Below, one piece after another: positions 1 to 6,779 of a stretch of 64,000 nt of DNA (its first letter is position 1; each line of letters starts with the position of its first letter). The notes beneath the pieces are model-generated. The model made no database searches, was not told the origin of the DNA, and was given only the letters and a program-made list of their open reading frames with translations. The stretch comes from Paenibacillus glycinis (lineage in GTDB: Bacteria > Bacillota > Bacilli > Paenibacillales > Paenibacillaceae): positions 62,001 to 126,000 of the forward strand of contig NZ_JAAAMV010000003.1 in assembly GCF_009909185.1 (NCBI RefSeq). Reading direction: 5' to 3'. The position numbers and the translations under genes were made by a program.

Positions 1-448
1 TCCGCATGATTTTGGGGATTTCCGCGACAAACACATTCGTGACTGCATTAACGATTTTCGCTGAACGTTCATAAGACTCGTTTTCGGCCGAAATCGAAAT
101 GATCTGCGTGTTTTCATCGGAATTAACGCTCAATTGCTCCAATAGATGCGGCGTGGTTAAACGAAGATCCGGATTTAATTCCACGACTTTGTTCAGTATC
201 GTCGGATTCAAGACGATTTTTTTGTAGGTATCGATGAGTCCTCGATTGGCCAGCAATCCGTCGTACGACAATGTATTCGTATCTTCGGTTCTCATCATTT
301 TGTTTACGACCATATTGCTGGTCGCTTGATATTCGGGCTTTAATTGGTAGTACGCGTAATAAACCGTTGCCCCCGTTATCAGGATGAAAAGCGTCAGTAC
401 AATGCCCAGCCTCTTGGTAACCACCTTGACGAACTCTTTAATCTCCAT
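1..448 (-). CDS. Wzz/YveK-type polysaccharide chain-length determinant (partial, C-terminus outside window)
   Basis: Reading the minus strand from the ATG at 446-448 gives a protein beginning MEIKEFVKVVTKRLG. A single membrane segment follows (about residues 12-32), then an extracytoplasmic region with the phrases YKKIVLNPTIL and VVELNPDLRL. That layout is typical of Wzz-domain proteins, which set polymer length together with a cytoplasmic tyrosine kinase. The open frame runs to base 1, so the second membrane segment is not visible. It starts 20 bases after the stop of the CpsD-type kinase gene and is very probably co-transcribed with it. In the Bacillus eps and ywq operons the Wzz-like gene usually comes first; here the kinase gene does. 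Confidence 0.85.
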   Translation of the reverse strand, partial: MEIKEFVKVVTKRLGIVLTLFILITGATVYYAYYQLKPEYQATSNMVVNKMMRTEDTNTLSYDGLLANRGLIDTYKKIVLNPTILNKVVELNPDLRLTTPHLLEQLSVNSDENTQIISISAENESYERSAKIVNAVTNVFVAEIPKIMR

Positions 449-468
449 GACTCTCCCGCCTACCTTCC

Positions 469-1128
469 TTAAGAACCCATATATCTTTTATCAATCTTAT
501 TGATGACCACGCCTAGGATCTTCGCGTGCACATGCTCCATGCTCATTTTCACCTTGCGAATCAGATCCTTCTTTACTTTGCCGTATTGAACGATTAACAG
601 AACGCCGTCGCTCTTGGCCGCGATGATTTGCGCATCGGATACCGTTAGAGCCGGAGGCGTATCTACGATAATGATGTCGAAATGCTCCTTATACGCTGTC
701 AGCAGCAACTCCAAATTTTTATTGGATAAAATGTCTGAAGGATTCGCAGGAGTAGGACCTGAAGTGAGCACGGATAAATTCGGAATATGCGTCTCGCGCA
801 CCATTTCATGAATGCCGTGCAGATTTTGCAGCAAACTGCTTAAGCCGCCGGTATTGCGAAGCTTGAAAATATAGTGCAGTGAAGGATTCCGAAGCGCCGC
901 GTCGATCAGCAGCACCTTTTTATCCGTCTGAGCAAATGCAACCGCCATATTGACGGCCGTCGTTGTCTTGCCTTCGCTATGCTGGGACGACGTTACCGTG
1001 ATAACCCTCGGTTTGTATTCGTCCTGGCTTAAATCGATATTCGTTCTAAGCGTACGATAGGCTTCGGATACGGGAGACGATGGATTCACGTCCATTATGA
1101 TTGGTTTTTTAGCCGTTTGCAGCGCCAT
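469..1128 (-). CDS. CpsD/CapB-family tyrosine-protein kinase
   Basis: This 219-residue P-loop protein is of the bacterial tyrosine (BY) kinase family, which controls exopolysaccharide export through a Wzz-type membrane partner. A Walker A motif (SSQHSEGKTTTAVN, near residue 47-60), a Walker A' strand (KVLLIDA) and a Walker B strand (DIIIVDTPP) are all present. The EAYRTLRTNI segment near residue 22 is the oligomerisation motif of the family. The usual C-terminal tyrosine cluster that is autophosphorylated is reduced to one tyrosine (KRYMGS), so phospho-regulation may be weak or different. The start is supported by AGAGGTG six bases upstream. It is the first gene after the promoter at about 1198-1226, followed directly by the Wzz partner. 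Confidence 0.9.
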   Translation of the reverse strand: MALQTAKKPIIMDVNPSSPVSEAYRTLRTNIDLSQDEYKPRVITVTSSQHSEGKTTTAVNMAVAFAQTDKKVLLIDAALRNPSLHYIFKLRNTGGLSSLLQNLHGIHEMVRETHIPNLSVLTSGPTPANPSDILSNKNLELLLTAYKEHFDIIIVDTPPALTVSDAQIIAAKSDGVLLIVQYGKVKKDLIRKVKMSMEHVHAKILGVVINKIDKRYMGS

Positions 1129-1168
1129 CTAGACACCTCTTTTTTATAGTAGAATCAATTGTTTTTTT

Positions 1169-1226
1169 GATACAGTTCGTATCATCCGCCTCACTCTAAA
1201 TTAAGATACGAAATGGATCTTGTCAA
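1169..1226 (-). promoter_or_regulatory. Sigma-A promoter with dyad operator upstream of the kinase/Wzz genes
   Basis: On the minus strand TTGACA (1226-1221), a 17-base spacer and TAATTT (1203-1198) form a promoter. Fourteen bases downstream lies the dyad GATAC-GAACT-GTATC (1183-1169), and the spacer itself holds CGTATC (1210-1205). The same arrangement recurs upstream of the SGNH gene at 5567-5623, so this looks like a regulated promoter with an operator over the early transcribed region. Confidence 0.75.
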
Positions 1227-1247
1227 GCCAATTGTTTAAAACTCGTT

Positions 1248-3071
1248 TTAATCAATACTTCCAAACGATTTCCACCCATTCGCCGTATACGCCCAACCGA
1301 TCCTGCCTCCCTCAGCGGGAGAACCGTTGAACACGATGTCGCCAATTTCGCCCGGCTGTTCCGGAACCCTATCGCCGAAGCGAATTTCCCGGCCCACATG
1401 AAGCTTGGAGCCCGCCAATAGTTCCGAACCATAAGGCGCTTGGGTAGTAATATTCGGAACAAGATAAACCCCGAATAAATCGAGTTCGAATGGGCCGTTG
1501 ATCGTAAACGAGATTTTCTTTCCTTCGACCGCCCTCATATGAATGGATTGCGTAAAACGTTCCCTGCCGCTTGGCCATAGCATGCTCGGTTCGAATTTGC
1601 GGTTCCCAGCTTCAATCGCCATGGGCATCGCTTTGCCTGAACGATTGCTGCCGACGATGAATAGCGTATAATCAGGATACTTATTCATGCTCTCGACGGT
1701 CGTCATCCATACCCGAGACGAACCCGTGTCGCGAACGGAGCTCAACCTGCAGCCTGAAGGCTGCAATTGTTCAAACCGAATCGATTCTCCCGTGACTTGA
1801 ACATTATTCGGGAGGCCATCCCGATCATTCGAGTAAAGCGCCGGGTTAGAGATCACGTTGTGCCCCGCGTTTCCCATGACGGACACCGTTCTTCTCTCCC
1901 AGTCCTGTTGGAAAGGAGTGGCATCCTCGTACCCCATGACGGTAACGCAACCCACGGGATCATCGATCATGGAACCATGCACGGCATCTTGATGGTTGGA
2001 TTGCAAACAATAATTGAGGTCGCCGACGATAATTTTTCTTGATCCGGTGGATCTGCTGTCCACGGATACGATGAAACCGCGCTGGTAGTTAAAAGGCGTG
2101 ATCGCGTAATGATCCACCCGGCAGCCGTCGATGCGGACATTGGAGCTATGGCCCTTGATCCCGACGAAGCTCTCGAATGTCGCTTCGGCGTGGCAGCCCA
2201 AAATCGATACCGCGTGCGACTGATCGATCGTAATCAGTGGTGCTTTGCTCTCAGGATCCTCTAGTCTCTCGAAAGCGCAATTGTCAATCTGGACGCCGTA
2301 CGTGCGAACGAGTTCAAGGTGGCTCCGGTCAACCGTCAACGTCGAGAAGAAGCAACTTTCAATACGCGCGCACAATTGCACGTCCTCAAGCCGAAGGCCG
2401 GTCCCCGAATACCCTCTCTCGCTCCAAAACCTGCAATTGGTCAACGAGATCATATATGCGCCCGACCCTTTTTTATGACCGTTCGATTTGGCGCCTTCTA
2501 TTAGAACTCCGTACCTTCCTTTTCCGCACGCGCTGGAGAAGAACCGCTCGAATGCCTGATGTGCGCCTTGCGGCAGCCGAATACCGCCTCCCCTTGCGTG
2601 ATTGACATAAAAATCCTTGAATGACACGCTTTCCGCCAACTCATGATTGGACTGAATCGCATATCCCGAACCCGTGTACAAGATCCCCGAATCATACATC
2701 CCCGCGCCGACGATCTTGAAACCCGAACCGGCCGTCCCAGCCGTATTGGGACGCTCCGTAACCGGAAGTTCAATCGTTCCGGAGCATACGTACTTCCCCC
2801 TTGGGAAGTACAGGATGCGGTTTCCCTCGGTCGCCGACTTGACCGCTTTCATGATGGCTCGATAATCATCAGTGACACCGTCCCCTTTTGCCCCGAAAGC
2901 TTTGACGTCCGTGTATGGGTCCGAAAGATCAATCTCTTGGCGAATAATCGTCGTTTCAGATTTTCGAAACGGCCATCTTATGCCTGCCGCAAGACCCACG
3001 GCAACCCCGCTTAATATGTACAACGCCCGCCTTCTGGATATAGGTTTTTCCATTTTGCCGCGCCGATCCAT
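1248..3071 (-). CDS. Secreted or membrane-anchored pectate-lyase-superfamily (right-handed beta-helix) protein
   Basis: The 607-residue protein carries an N-terminal basic stretch with consecutive arginines (SRRRALYILSG) followed by a hydrophobic segment, a twin-arginine-like or membrane-anchor signal. Next comes VKAFGAKGDGVTDDYRAI, the hallmark start of the pectate lyase 3 / GH28-like beta-helix fold. Repeated short beta strands with buried Asn, Cys and Ser fill residues about 130-400. The C-terminal part resembles repeat or binding modules seen on surface glycan-active proteins. The start was placed at the ATG at 3069-3071 because GGAGGG lies eight bases upstream. It follows the recombinase gene closely and ends before the internal promoter at 1221-1226. 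A role in modifying or degrading the exopolysaccharide made by this cluster is inferred; the substrate is unknown. Confidence 0.75.
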   Translation of the reverse strand: MDRRGKMEKPISRRRALYILSGVAVGLAAGIRWPFRKSETTIIRQEIDLSDPYTDVKAFGAKGDGVTDDYRAIMKAVKSATEGNRILYFPRGKYVCSGTIELPVTERPNTAGTAGSGFKIVGAGMYDSGILYTGSGYAIQSNHELAESVSFKDFYVNHARGGGIRLPQGAHQAFERFFSSACGKGRYGVLIEGAKSNGHKKGSGAYMISLTNCRFWSERGYSGTGLRLEDVQLCARIESCFFSTLTVDRSHLELVRTYGVQIDNCAFERLEDPESKAPLITIDQSHAVSILGCHAEATFESFVGIKGHSSNVRIDGCRVDHYAITPFNYQRGFIVSVDSRSTGSRKIIVGDLNYCLQSNHQDAVHGSMIDDPVGCVTVMGYEDATPFQQDWERRTVSVMGNAGHNVISNPALYSNDRDGLPNNVQVTGESIRFEQLQPSGCRLSSVRDTGSSRVWMTTVESMNKYPDYTLFIVGSNRSGKAMPMAIEAGNRKFEPSMLWPSGRERFTQSIHMRAVEGKKISFTINGPFELDLFGVYLVPNITTQAPYGSELLAGSKLHVGREIRFGDRVPEQPGEIGDIVFNGSPAEGGRIGWAYTANGWKSFGSID

Positions 3072-3101
3072 TAATAGCCCTCCTATCAAGACCAGGGCAG
3101 G

Positions 3102-3623
3102 CTATTCAGCTTCCAAGCCGGCTCCGATATACCGAAGCGTGACTGAAGGAGCGGAATGATTAAAATACTCTTTTAACAGCCTGATATCACCTGTCCGTTT
3201 ATAAAAATGATAGCCGAAGGTTTTGCGCATCGTATGCGTCCCGATATCCGATAAACCTACTTCCTTCGCCGCCTCGTTAAGAATGCGGTAGACCCTAACC
3301 CTTTTTATAGGCGTTCCCGTTCGTTTGGAGCTGAATAGATAGTGCTCCGCATCAAGATTCAGATTCCGGCAATATTGTTCGATCATCATTTTCATATGAT
3401 CGTCAAGGGTAAAGCGCTTTTCTTTTCCCGTCTTGCTTTCATTGACCTTGATTTCGTTTTTTCCAAATAAATCGCCGACGCGCAAGTGCAGCAAATCATG
3501 CAAATGAAGCCCCGAACGAATGCCGATCGCGAACAGCATCCAGTCCCGCATCGAGCGGCGAGACAAATAAGCTTCCATTTGTTTAATCGTAGCCGGATTT
3601 CGAATCGGCTTGACACCTTGCAA
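3102..3623 (-). CDS. Minimal tyrosine recombinase (catalytic domain only)
   Basis: The 173-residue protein has the integrase catalytic residues in order: Arg in GIRSGLHLHDLLHL (about residue 33), Lys in ESKTGKEKR, His-x-x-Arg in THTMRKTFGYH, a second His in FNHSAPS, and the nucleophile Tyr in TLRYIGAG near the C-terminus. The N-terminal core-binding domain of full-length integrases is missing, as in small Firmicute site-specific integrases. Translation starts at a TTG with an excellent AAAGGAGGTG nine bases upstream. It lies 30 bases after the LCP gene and just before the beta-helix gene, inside an exopolysaccharide operon and not in a recognisable prophage. Its target site is not evident. 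Confidence 0.88.
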   Translation of the reverse strand: MQGVKPIRNPATIKQMEAYLSRRSMRDWMLFAIGIRSGLHLHDLLHLRVGDLFGKNEIKVNESKTGKEKRFTLDDHMKMMIEQYCRNLNLDAEHYLFSSKRTGTPIKRVRVYRILNEAAKEVGLSDIGTHTMRKTFGYHFYKRTGDIRLLKEYFNHSAPSVTLRYIGAGLEAE

Positions 3624-3653
3624 TGGTTACCACCTCCTTTCCGCAGGCGCGAA

Positions 3654-4658
3654 TTACTTCAGATACTGTTCGCTGAGTCCAGCCAACAGCTCCTTATCGG
3701 GAATCCAATAATACAGCTTTGAACCCACCATGGGATCCATCTCGTAGCCGCTCTTTCCCGGAACCTGGACATAATCGAAATCATCCTTGTTCATGCCCTT
3801 TAGCATCCATGCCAAGCTGATTAAGTCATCCTCTTTCAGATTGGTATCCAATATATCCGACTTCAGTTTTACGAGAAGGCCAGCCAGTTCCGGAAGATGT
3901 TTGGGACTCAACAACTGTTCCGCGACGGACTGCAAAATCTGCGATTGTTCGGTTTGCCGGCCAAAGTCGCCGTCACTGAATGCCCATCGCTCGCGGACGA
4001 GTCCCAGCGCGGTTTTTCCATCAATGATTTGATCGCCAGGCTGAAGCGTTACGCTTATTGCCCGCAAAAACAATGCTTCATTAATATGAACGTTCACGCC
4101 TCCGATCGTATCGATAAAATTCTCGAATCCTTTAAAGTCCGTCTTTATGTAATAATTGATCGGCACATTCAACAAGTTGCTCACGGTCTGCAGCGCGGTC
4201 TGCGTCCCTTCCTTCGTGCCGCCTCTCAGTTCCCCGACGATATGAGCGTGATTGATTTTGGTCATCCCGATTTCATCCACGTAGACCCGGGTATCCCGAG
4301 GGATGGATACGATGTTGGCTTTTCCTTCCTTGGGCTTTACTCTGACGACCATAATGACATCCGACCTTGAGTTTTCATTGCCCCTGGCATCGAGCCCGAG
4401 GACGAGTACATTGAATGCATTTTTATCCTGCTTGGCGTTTTTTTGATTCGCGGAATCTGCGGAATCGGAATTATCGGCGCGATTGGAATTACTTGCGCTG
4501 TCCCCGCTCTTGGTTTCGGTTTGAGTCGGTTTTACAAGTACGGGAATATCCGTGCGGGAAAAATGACGCGAAGGAAGCAAAGCGTAATAACCGTAAGCAC
4601 CTCCTCCTATCAGTAAAACGGTTATCGATAATAGACTGAGCTTTAGCCATCTCTTCAC
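3654..4658 (-). CDS. LytR-CpsA-Psr (LCP) family glycopolymer transferase
   Basis: This 334-residue protein has a short cytoplasmic tail, one membrane segment (residues about 5-25), a low-complexity Ser/Asp/Asn linker (about 45-75) and an extracellular LCP domain. The domain opens with NVLVLGLDARGNENSRSD and continues with VSIPRDTRVYVDEIG and KINHAHIVGE, the conserved Arg and Asp positions that bind polyprenyl-phosphate and Mg2+. LCP enzymes attach teichoic acids, capsule or exopolysaccharide to peptidoglycan. The start is GTG, preceded by GGGAG. Placed between a secreted esterase and Wzz/kinase genes, it probably anchors the polymer made by this cluster. Confidence 0.92.
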   Translation of the reverse strand: MKRWLKLSLLSITVLLIGGGAYGYYALLPSRHFSRTDIPVLVKPTQTETKSGDSASNSNRADNSDSADSANQKNAKQDKNAFNVLVLGLDARGNENSRSDVIMVVRVKPKEGKANIVSIPRDTRVYVDEIGMTKINHAHIVGELRGGTKEGTQTALQTVSNLLNVPINYYIKTDFKGFENFIDTIGGVNVHINEALFLRAISVTLQPGDQIIDGKTALGLVRERWAFSDGDFGRQTEQSQILQSVAEQLLSPKHLPELAGLLVKLKSDILDTNLKEDDLISLAWMLKGMNKDDFDYVQVPGKSGYEMDPMVGSKLYYWIPDKELLAGLSEQYLK

Positions 4659-4694
4659 GTCTCGTCTCCCTTTCTTTCGTCTGCGGCAAAACCG

Positions 4695-5471
4695 TTATCG
4701 GTACGTCATCAAAAATTCCGATACGATTCCGCACCAAATTTCATAGCCTCGATCATTTGGATGGATGCCGTCCTGAGATATGACATCCTGGAGTTTCAAA
4801 TTATTCTCTTTCAGAGAAACAAAAAACTCGTTGTAAACATCGAGATAAATCCACTTTTTCTCGGCTGCGTGCTGCTTTGTTTTTTCTGCATAATCGCTAT
4901 AACTTAATCCGAGTTTGTTTTTGGCGTCATTATCGCGCTCGGGATTCGGAGATTGCACGACGATCAACGCATTGGGAAGACCGGTTTGAAGCTTTTCTAC
5001 GATTGCATCCAAATTACTCAGCGTCGTCTCGATCGGCAGGGGGGCCTTCACATCGTTCAAGATACAAGTTTCGAACAGAACCAAATCCGGTTTGGAGCGA
5101 ATAATTTCATTAATTTGAGCGGTATTGTCGAGCATATGTTTGGTCGTAAATCCTGGATTACCGTCGTTGACGATTTCGATTTTATGGGACAGTGGCTTCA
5201 TTGCGTCGAGGAAGTCAAAAAGTCGGTTGGGCCATGTGGTCTTATAACCGCTCGCGCCCGATCCCCGCGTCACGCTGCTTCCAAGCGCAACAATCGTAAC
5301 TTTGCCTTTTGTCGCGGCAACCTTCTGAAGCTTCTGCACGATGGACGGCTTATTCAAAGCCGGCTTTGGGCTTAGCTCCGAACGATCATGCGATGGATAC
5401 ATCCAGAAAATGAAAAAAATGACCGCGACCGATATCGGCGCTGAAAACAACACGACAGATCTCCTTTTCAT
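4695..5471 (-). CDS. Membrane-anchored SGNH/GDSL-family hydrolase
   Basis: The 258-residue protein starts with a basic stretch and a single hydrophobic segment (VVLFSAPISVAVIFFIFW). The SGNH hydrolase fold follows: block I ALGSSVTRG with the nucleophilic Ser, an Asn in the NDGNPG block, and the C-terminal DGIHPNDRGY block with the Asp-x-x-His pair. Such enzymes are often O-acetyl esterases acting on surface glycans. The start is fixed by AAGGAGG eight bases upstream. It is the first gene of the minus-strand polysaccharide operon and follows the operator-bearing promoter at 5567-5623. The glycan-deacetylase role is inferred from context. Confidence 0.85.
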   Translation of the reverse strand: MKRRSVVLFSAPISVAVIFFIFWMYPSHDRSELSPKPALNKPSIVQKLQKVAATKGKVTIVALGSSVTRGSGASGYKTTWPNRLFDFLDAMKPLSHKIEIVNDGNPGFTTKHMLDNTAQINEIIRSKPDLVLFETCILNDVKAPLPIETTLSNLDAIVEKLQTGLPNALIVVQSPNPERDNDAKNKLGLSYSDYAEKTKQHAAEKKWIYLDVYNEFFVSLKENNLKLQDVISQDGIHPNDRGYEIWCGIVSEFLMTYR

Positions 5472-5566
5472 GCGTTTCCTCCTTGATTTGCAGAATGATC
5501 GAGTTCCGTTTGCGTCATCGTGAATAGAATAAAAATCCGTGGCAATACTTAGTACTAAAAAGCGAC

Positions 5567-5623
5567 GATACAGTTCGTAACATGTATATTGCTTACTTTA
5601 AGATACGTTTTGTATATTGTCAA
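5567..5623 (-). promoter_or_regulatory. Sigma-A promoter with dyad operator upstream of the SGNH-LCP-recombinase genes
   Basis: On the minus strand TTGACA (5623-5618), 17 bases, then TAAAGT (5600-5595). Thirteen bases further on is GTTAC-GAACT-GTATC (5581-5567), which matches the dyad at 1169-1183 except at one position, and CGTATCTTAA overlaps spacer and -10 in both promoters. An untranslated leader of about 115 bases follows before the SGNH start. Confidence 0.75.
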
Positions 5624-5668
5624 TCAGATCTTTAAAAATATTACCTCATTTTGCGACGTTTTGTTTCA

Positions 5669-5698
5669 TTGAATGCAAAAAACCACATATTCTATTAA
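5669..5698 (+). promoter_or_regulatory. Probable promoter of the XRE regulator
   Basis: TTGAAT (5669-5674), an 18-base spacer and TATTAA (5693-5698) lie about 30 bases before the regulator's start codon. The promoter is divergent from the polysaccharide operon promoter. Confidence 0.5.
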
Positions 5699-5729
5699 TA
5701 TGAGTATATTGATAAGTAGGAGGAAAATA

Positions 5730-6098
5730 ATGAATATCGGCAGCCGGATTTCTAAACTGAGGGACGACCGAGGTTGGACTCAGGAACAAACTGCAGGATT
5801 ACTTGGGATTTCGCGTGCAGCCTTGTCTCATTACGAAAAGAACCGCCGCGAGCCGGACACGGAGACATTGTCTAAGTTTGCCGACCTATTTAAAGTTTCA
5901 GTAGATTATTTAGTTGGGCGAACGAACTTGCCTCAGAGTGTTCTAGACGAGCCGGTCAGAGATTTCGTGGACCATTTAGAACTATCGGAAGCCGACATTT
6001 TAAGTAGATATGAATTAACGATAGATGGTCTAAAATTGTCCCCTGAAGAAGCGAAACGATTTATTGCCTTTGTAAGAACAGAACGTAGCATGAAATAG
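5730..6098 (+). CDS. XRE-family helix-turn-helix transcriptional regulator
   Basis: The 122-residue protein has an N-terminal HTH_XRE domain (residues about 5-60) with the classic Gln-rich recognition region ISKLRDDRGWTQEQTAGLLG and ISRAALSHYEKNRREPD. A C-terminal region with an acidic LSEADIL segment follows and may mediate dimerisation, as in SinR/SlrR/ImmR-type proteins. The start at 5730 is chosen because TAGGAGG lies six bases upstream; an in-frame upstream ATG at 5673 has no ribosome binding site and would sit in the promoter. It is transcribed divergently from the exopolysaccharide operon and is the obvious candidate to bind the twin operators there. That link is inferred. Confidence 0.9.
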   Translation: MNIGSRISKLRDDRGWTQEQTAGLLGISRAALSHYEKNRREPDTETLSKFADLFKVSVDYLVGRTNLPQSVLDEPVRDFVDHLELSEADILSRYELTIDGLKLSPEEAKRFIAFVRTERSMK

Positions 6099-6125
6099 GC
6101 CATTAACAAGCATCGCCTTTAATAG

Positions 6126-6150
6126 TGCACTCCTGATTATCAGGAGTGCA
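6126..6150 (+). terminator. Rho-independent terminator after the XRE gene
   Basis: TGCACTCCTGA, loop TTA, then its perfect complement gives an 11-bp stem 27 bases after the stop codon, followed by an A/T-rich TTATTTATAA tail. Confidence 0.75.
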
Positions 6151-6196
6151 TTATTTATAAAGTTCCTCATAGGGACACGACGATGTAAAAATAATA

Positions 6197-6231
6197 AAAG
6201 CTGCTTTCGGATAATTCCCGAAAGCAGCTTT
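6197..6231. terminator. Bidirectional terminator hairpin
   Basis: A perfect 14-bp inverted repeat (AAAGCTGCTTTCGG and complement) with a seven-base loop. It starts and ends with A/T runs and sits between the XRE gene and the convergent small gene at 6296-6451, so it can terminate transcription from both sides. Confidence 0.7.
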
Positions 6232-6295
6232 CCCTATGTCGATTCATTTTCGTTTCATTGATCTATGTAGCGGTTAATGATTAGGAGTAGGAAAA

Positions 6296-6451
6296 CTACG
6301 TTTGTTCTTTCTCGGCTTCATTTAGTTGAGGCAGGTCATGGGGCCAGTTAGCAAGATTAATGCCAAGCTGCTGAACGATCGTTTGTATATCCAATACAAC
6401 TGCTGGAGGTTTTTTGTCGGCTTCTTGATTTTCAATTTCATTTCTCTTCAT
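6296..6451 (-). CDS. Small hypothetical protein (51 residues)
   Basis: This short frame is convergent with the XRE gene. It encodes a hydrophilic, acidic protein starting MKRNEIENQEADKKPP, with a central hydrophobic, possibly amphipathic stretch (VVLDIQTIVQQLGINLANW) and a charged end (NEAEKEQT). AGAAGG lies eight to nine bases before the ATG, and the terminator at 6197-6231 follows the stop. I do not recognise a family. Its size and position next to an XRE regulator would suit a small modulator protein, but this is only a possibility. Confidence 0.5.
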   Translation of the reverse strand: MKRNEIENQEADKKPPAVVLDIQTIVQQLGINLANWPHDLPQLNEAEKEQT

Positions 6452-6584
6452 TCCCCAATACCTTCTCTCTTTAAATGTCTTTCTCTTTTGAACAGTCGGC
6501 TCCTGAATCGCGGATGTTTCAAAACCACCCTATCTACTCGACTTCCTCCCTTGGATGTTCTCTCTGCATTGATTGTCTTCATCT

Positions 6585-6641
6585 AGTATAGCCAAAAGAA
6601 ATCAAAAAGGATGTCGAAGGTTGTGGGACCATTCTCACAAT
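6585..6641 (-). promoter_or_regulatory. Possible promoter and dyad upstream of the small gene
   Basis: On the minus strand TATACT (6590-6585) resembles a -10 box, but the -35 region (CATCCT) is poor. Further upstream TTGTGGGA-CCAT-TCTCACAA (6622-6641) is an 8-bp near-perfect dyad that could bind an activator. The 6452-6779 interval holds nothing else apart from this and the gltB terminator. Confidence 0.35.
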
Positions 6642-6720
6642 TCGCTTGTTATTTTGTCGATTATGAGAGAATTATCCAAATTTGTTAATAACGCTAACAT
6701 TTAGCTAATAAATAATAAAA

Positions 6721-6752
6721 AAGCTGGCAGCGAATTTATTCGCTGCCAGCTT
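6721..6752 (-). terminator. Terminator of gltB
   Basis: AAGCTGGCAGCGAA, a TTTA loop and a perfect 14-bp complement lie 28 bases after the gltB stop. On the minus strand the stem is followed by a run of six T and further T-rich sequence. Confidence 0.85.
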
Positions 6753-6779
6753 CTTAATGTCCACGATATTGTCTTCGGG

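Noticed and set aside
5673-5729. Upstream in-frame ATG of the XRE gene
   Set aside because: No ribosome binding site, lies within the promoter, and adds residues not seen in XRE proteins.
6448-6582. A 44-codon frame just upstream of, and overlapping, the small gene at 6296-6451
   Set aside because: Its ATG lies at or before the expected transcription start and has no ribosome binding site; the cationic peptide has no match that I recognise.
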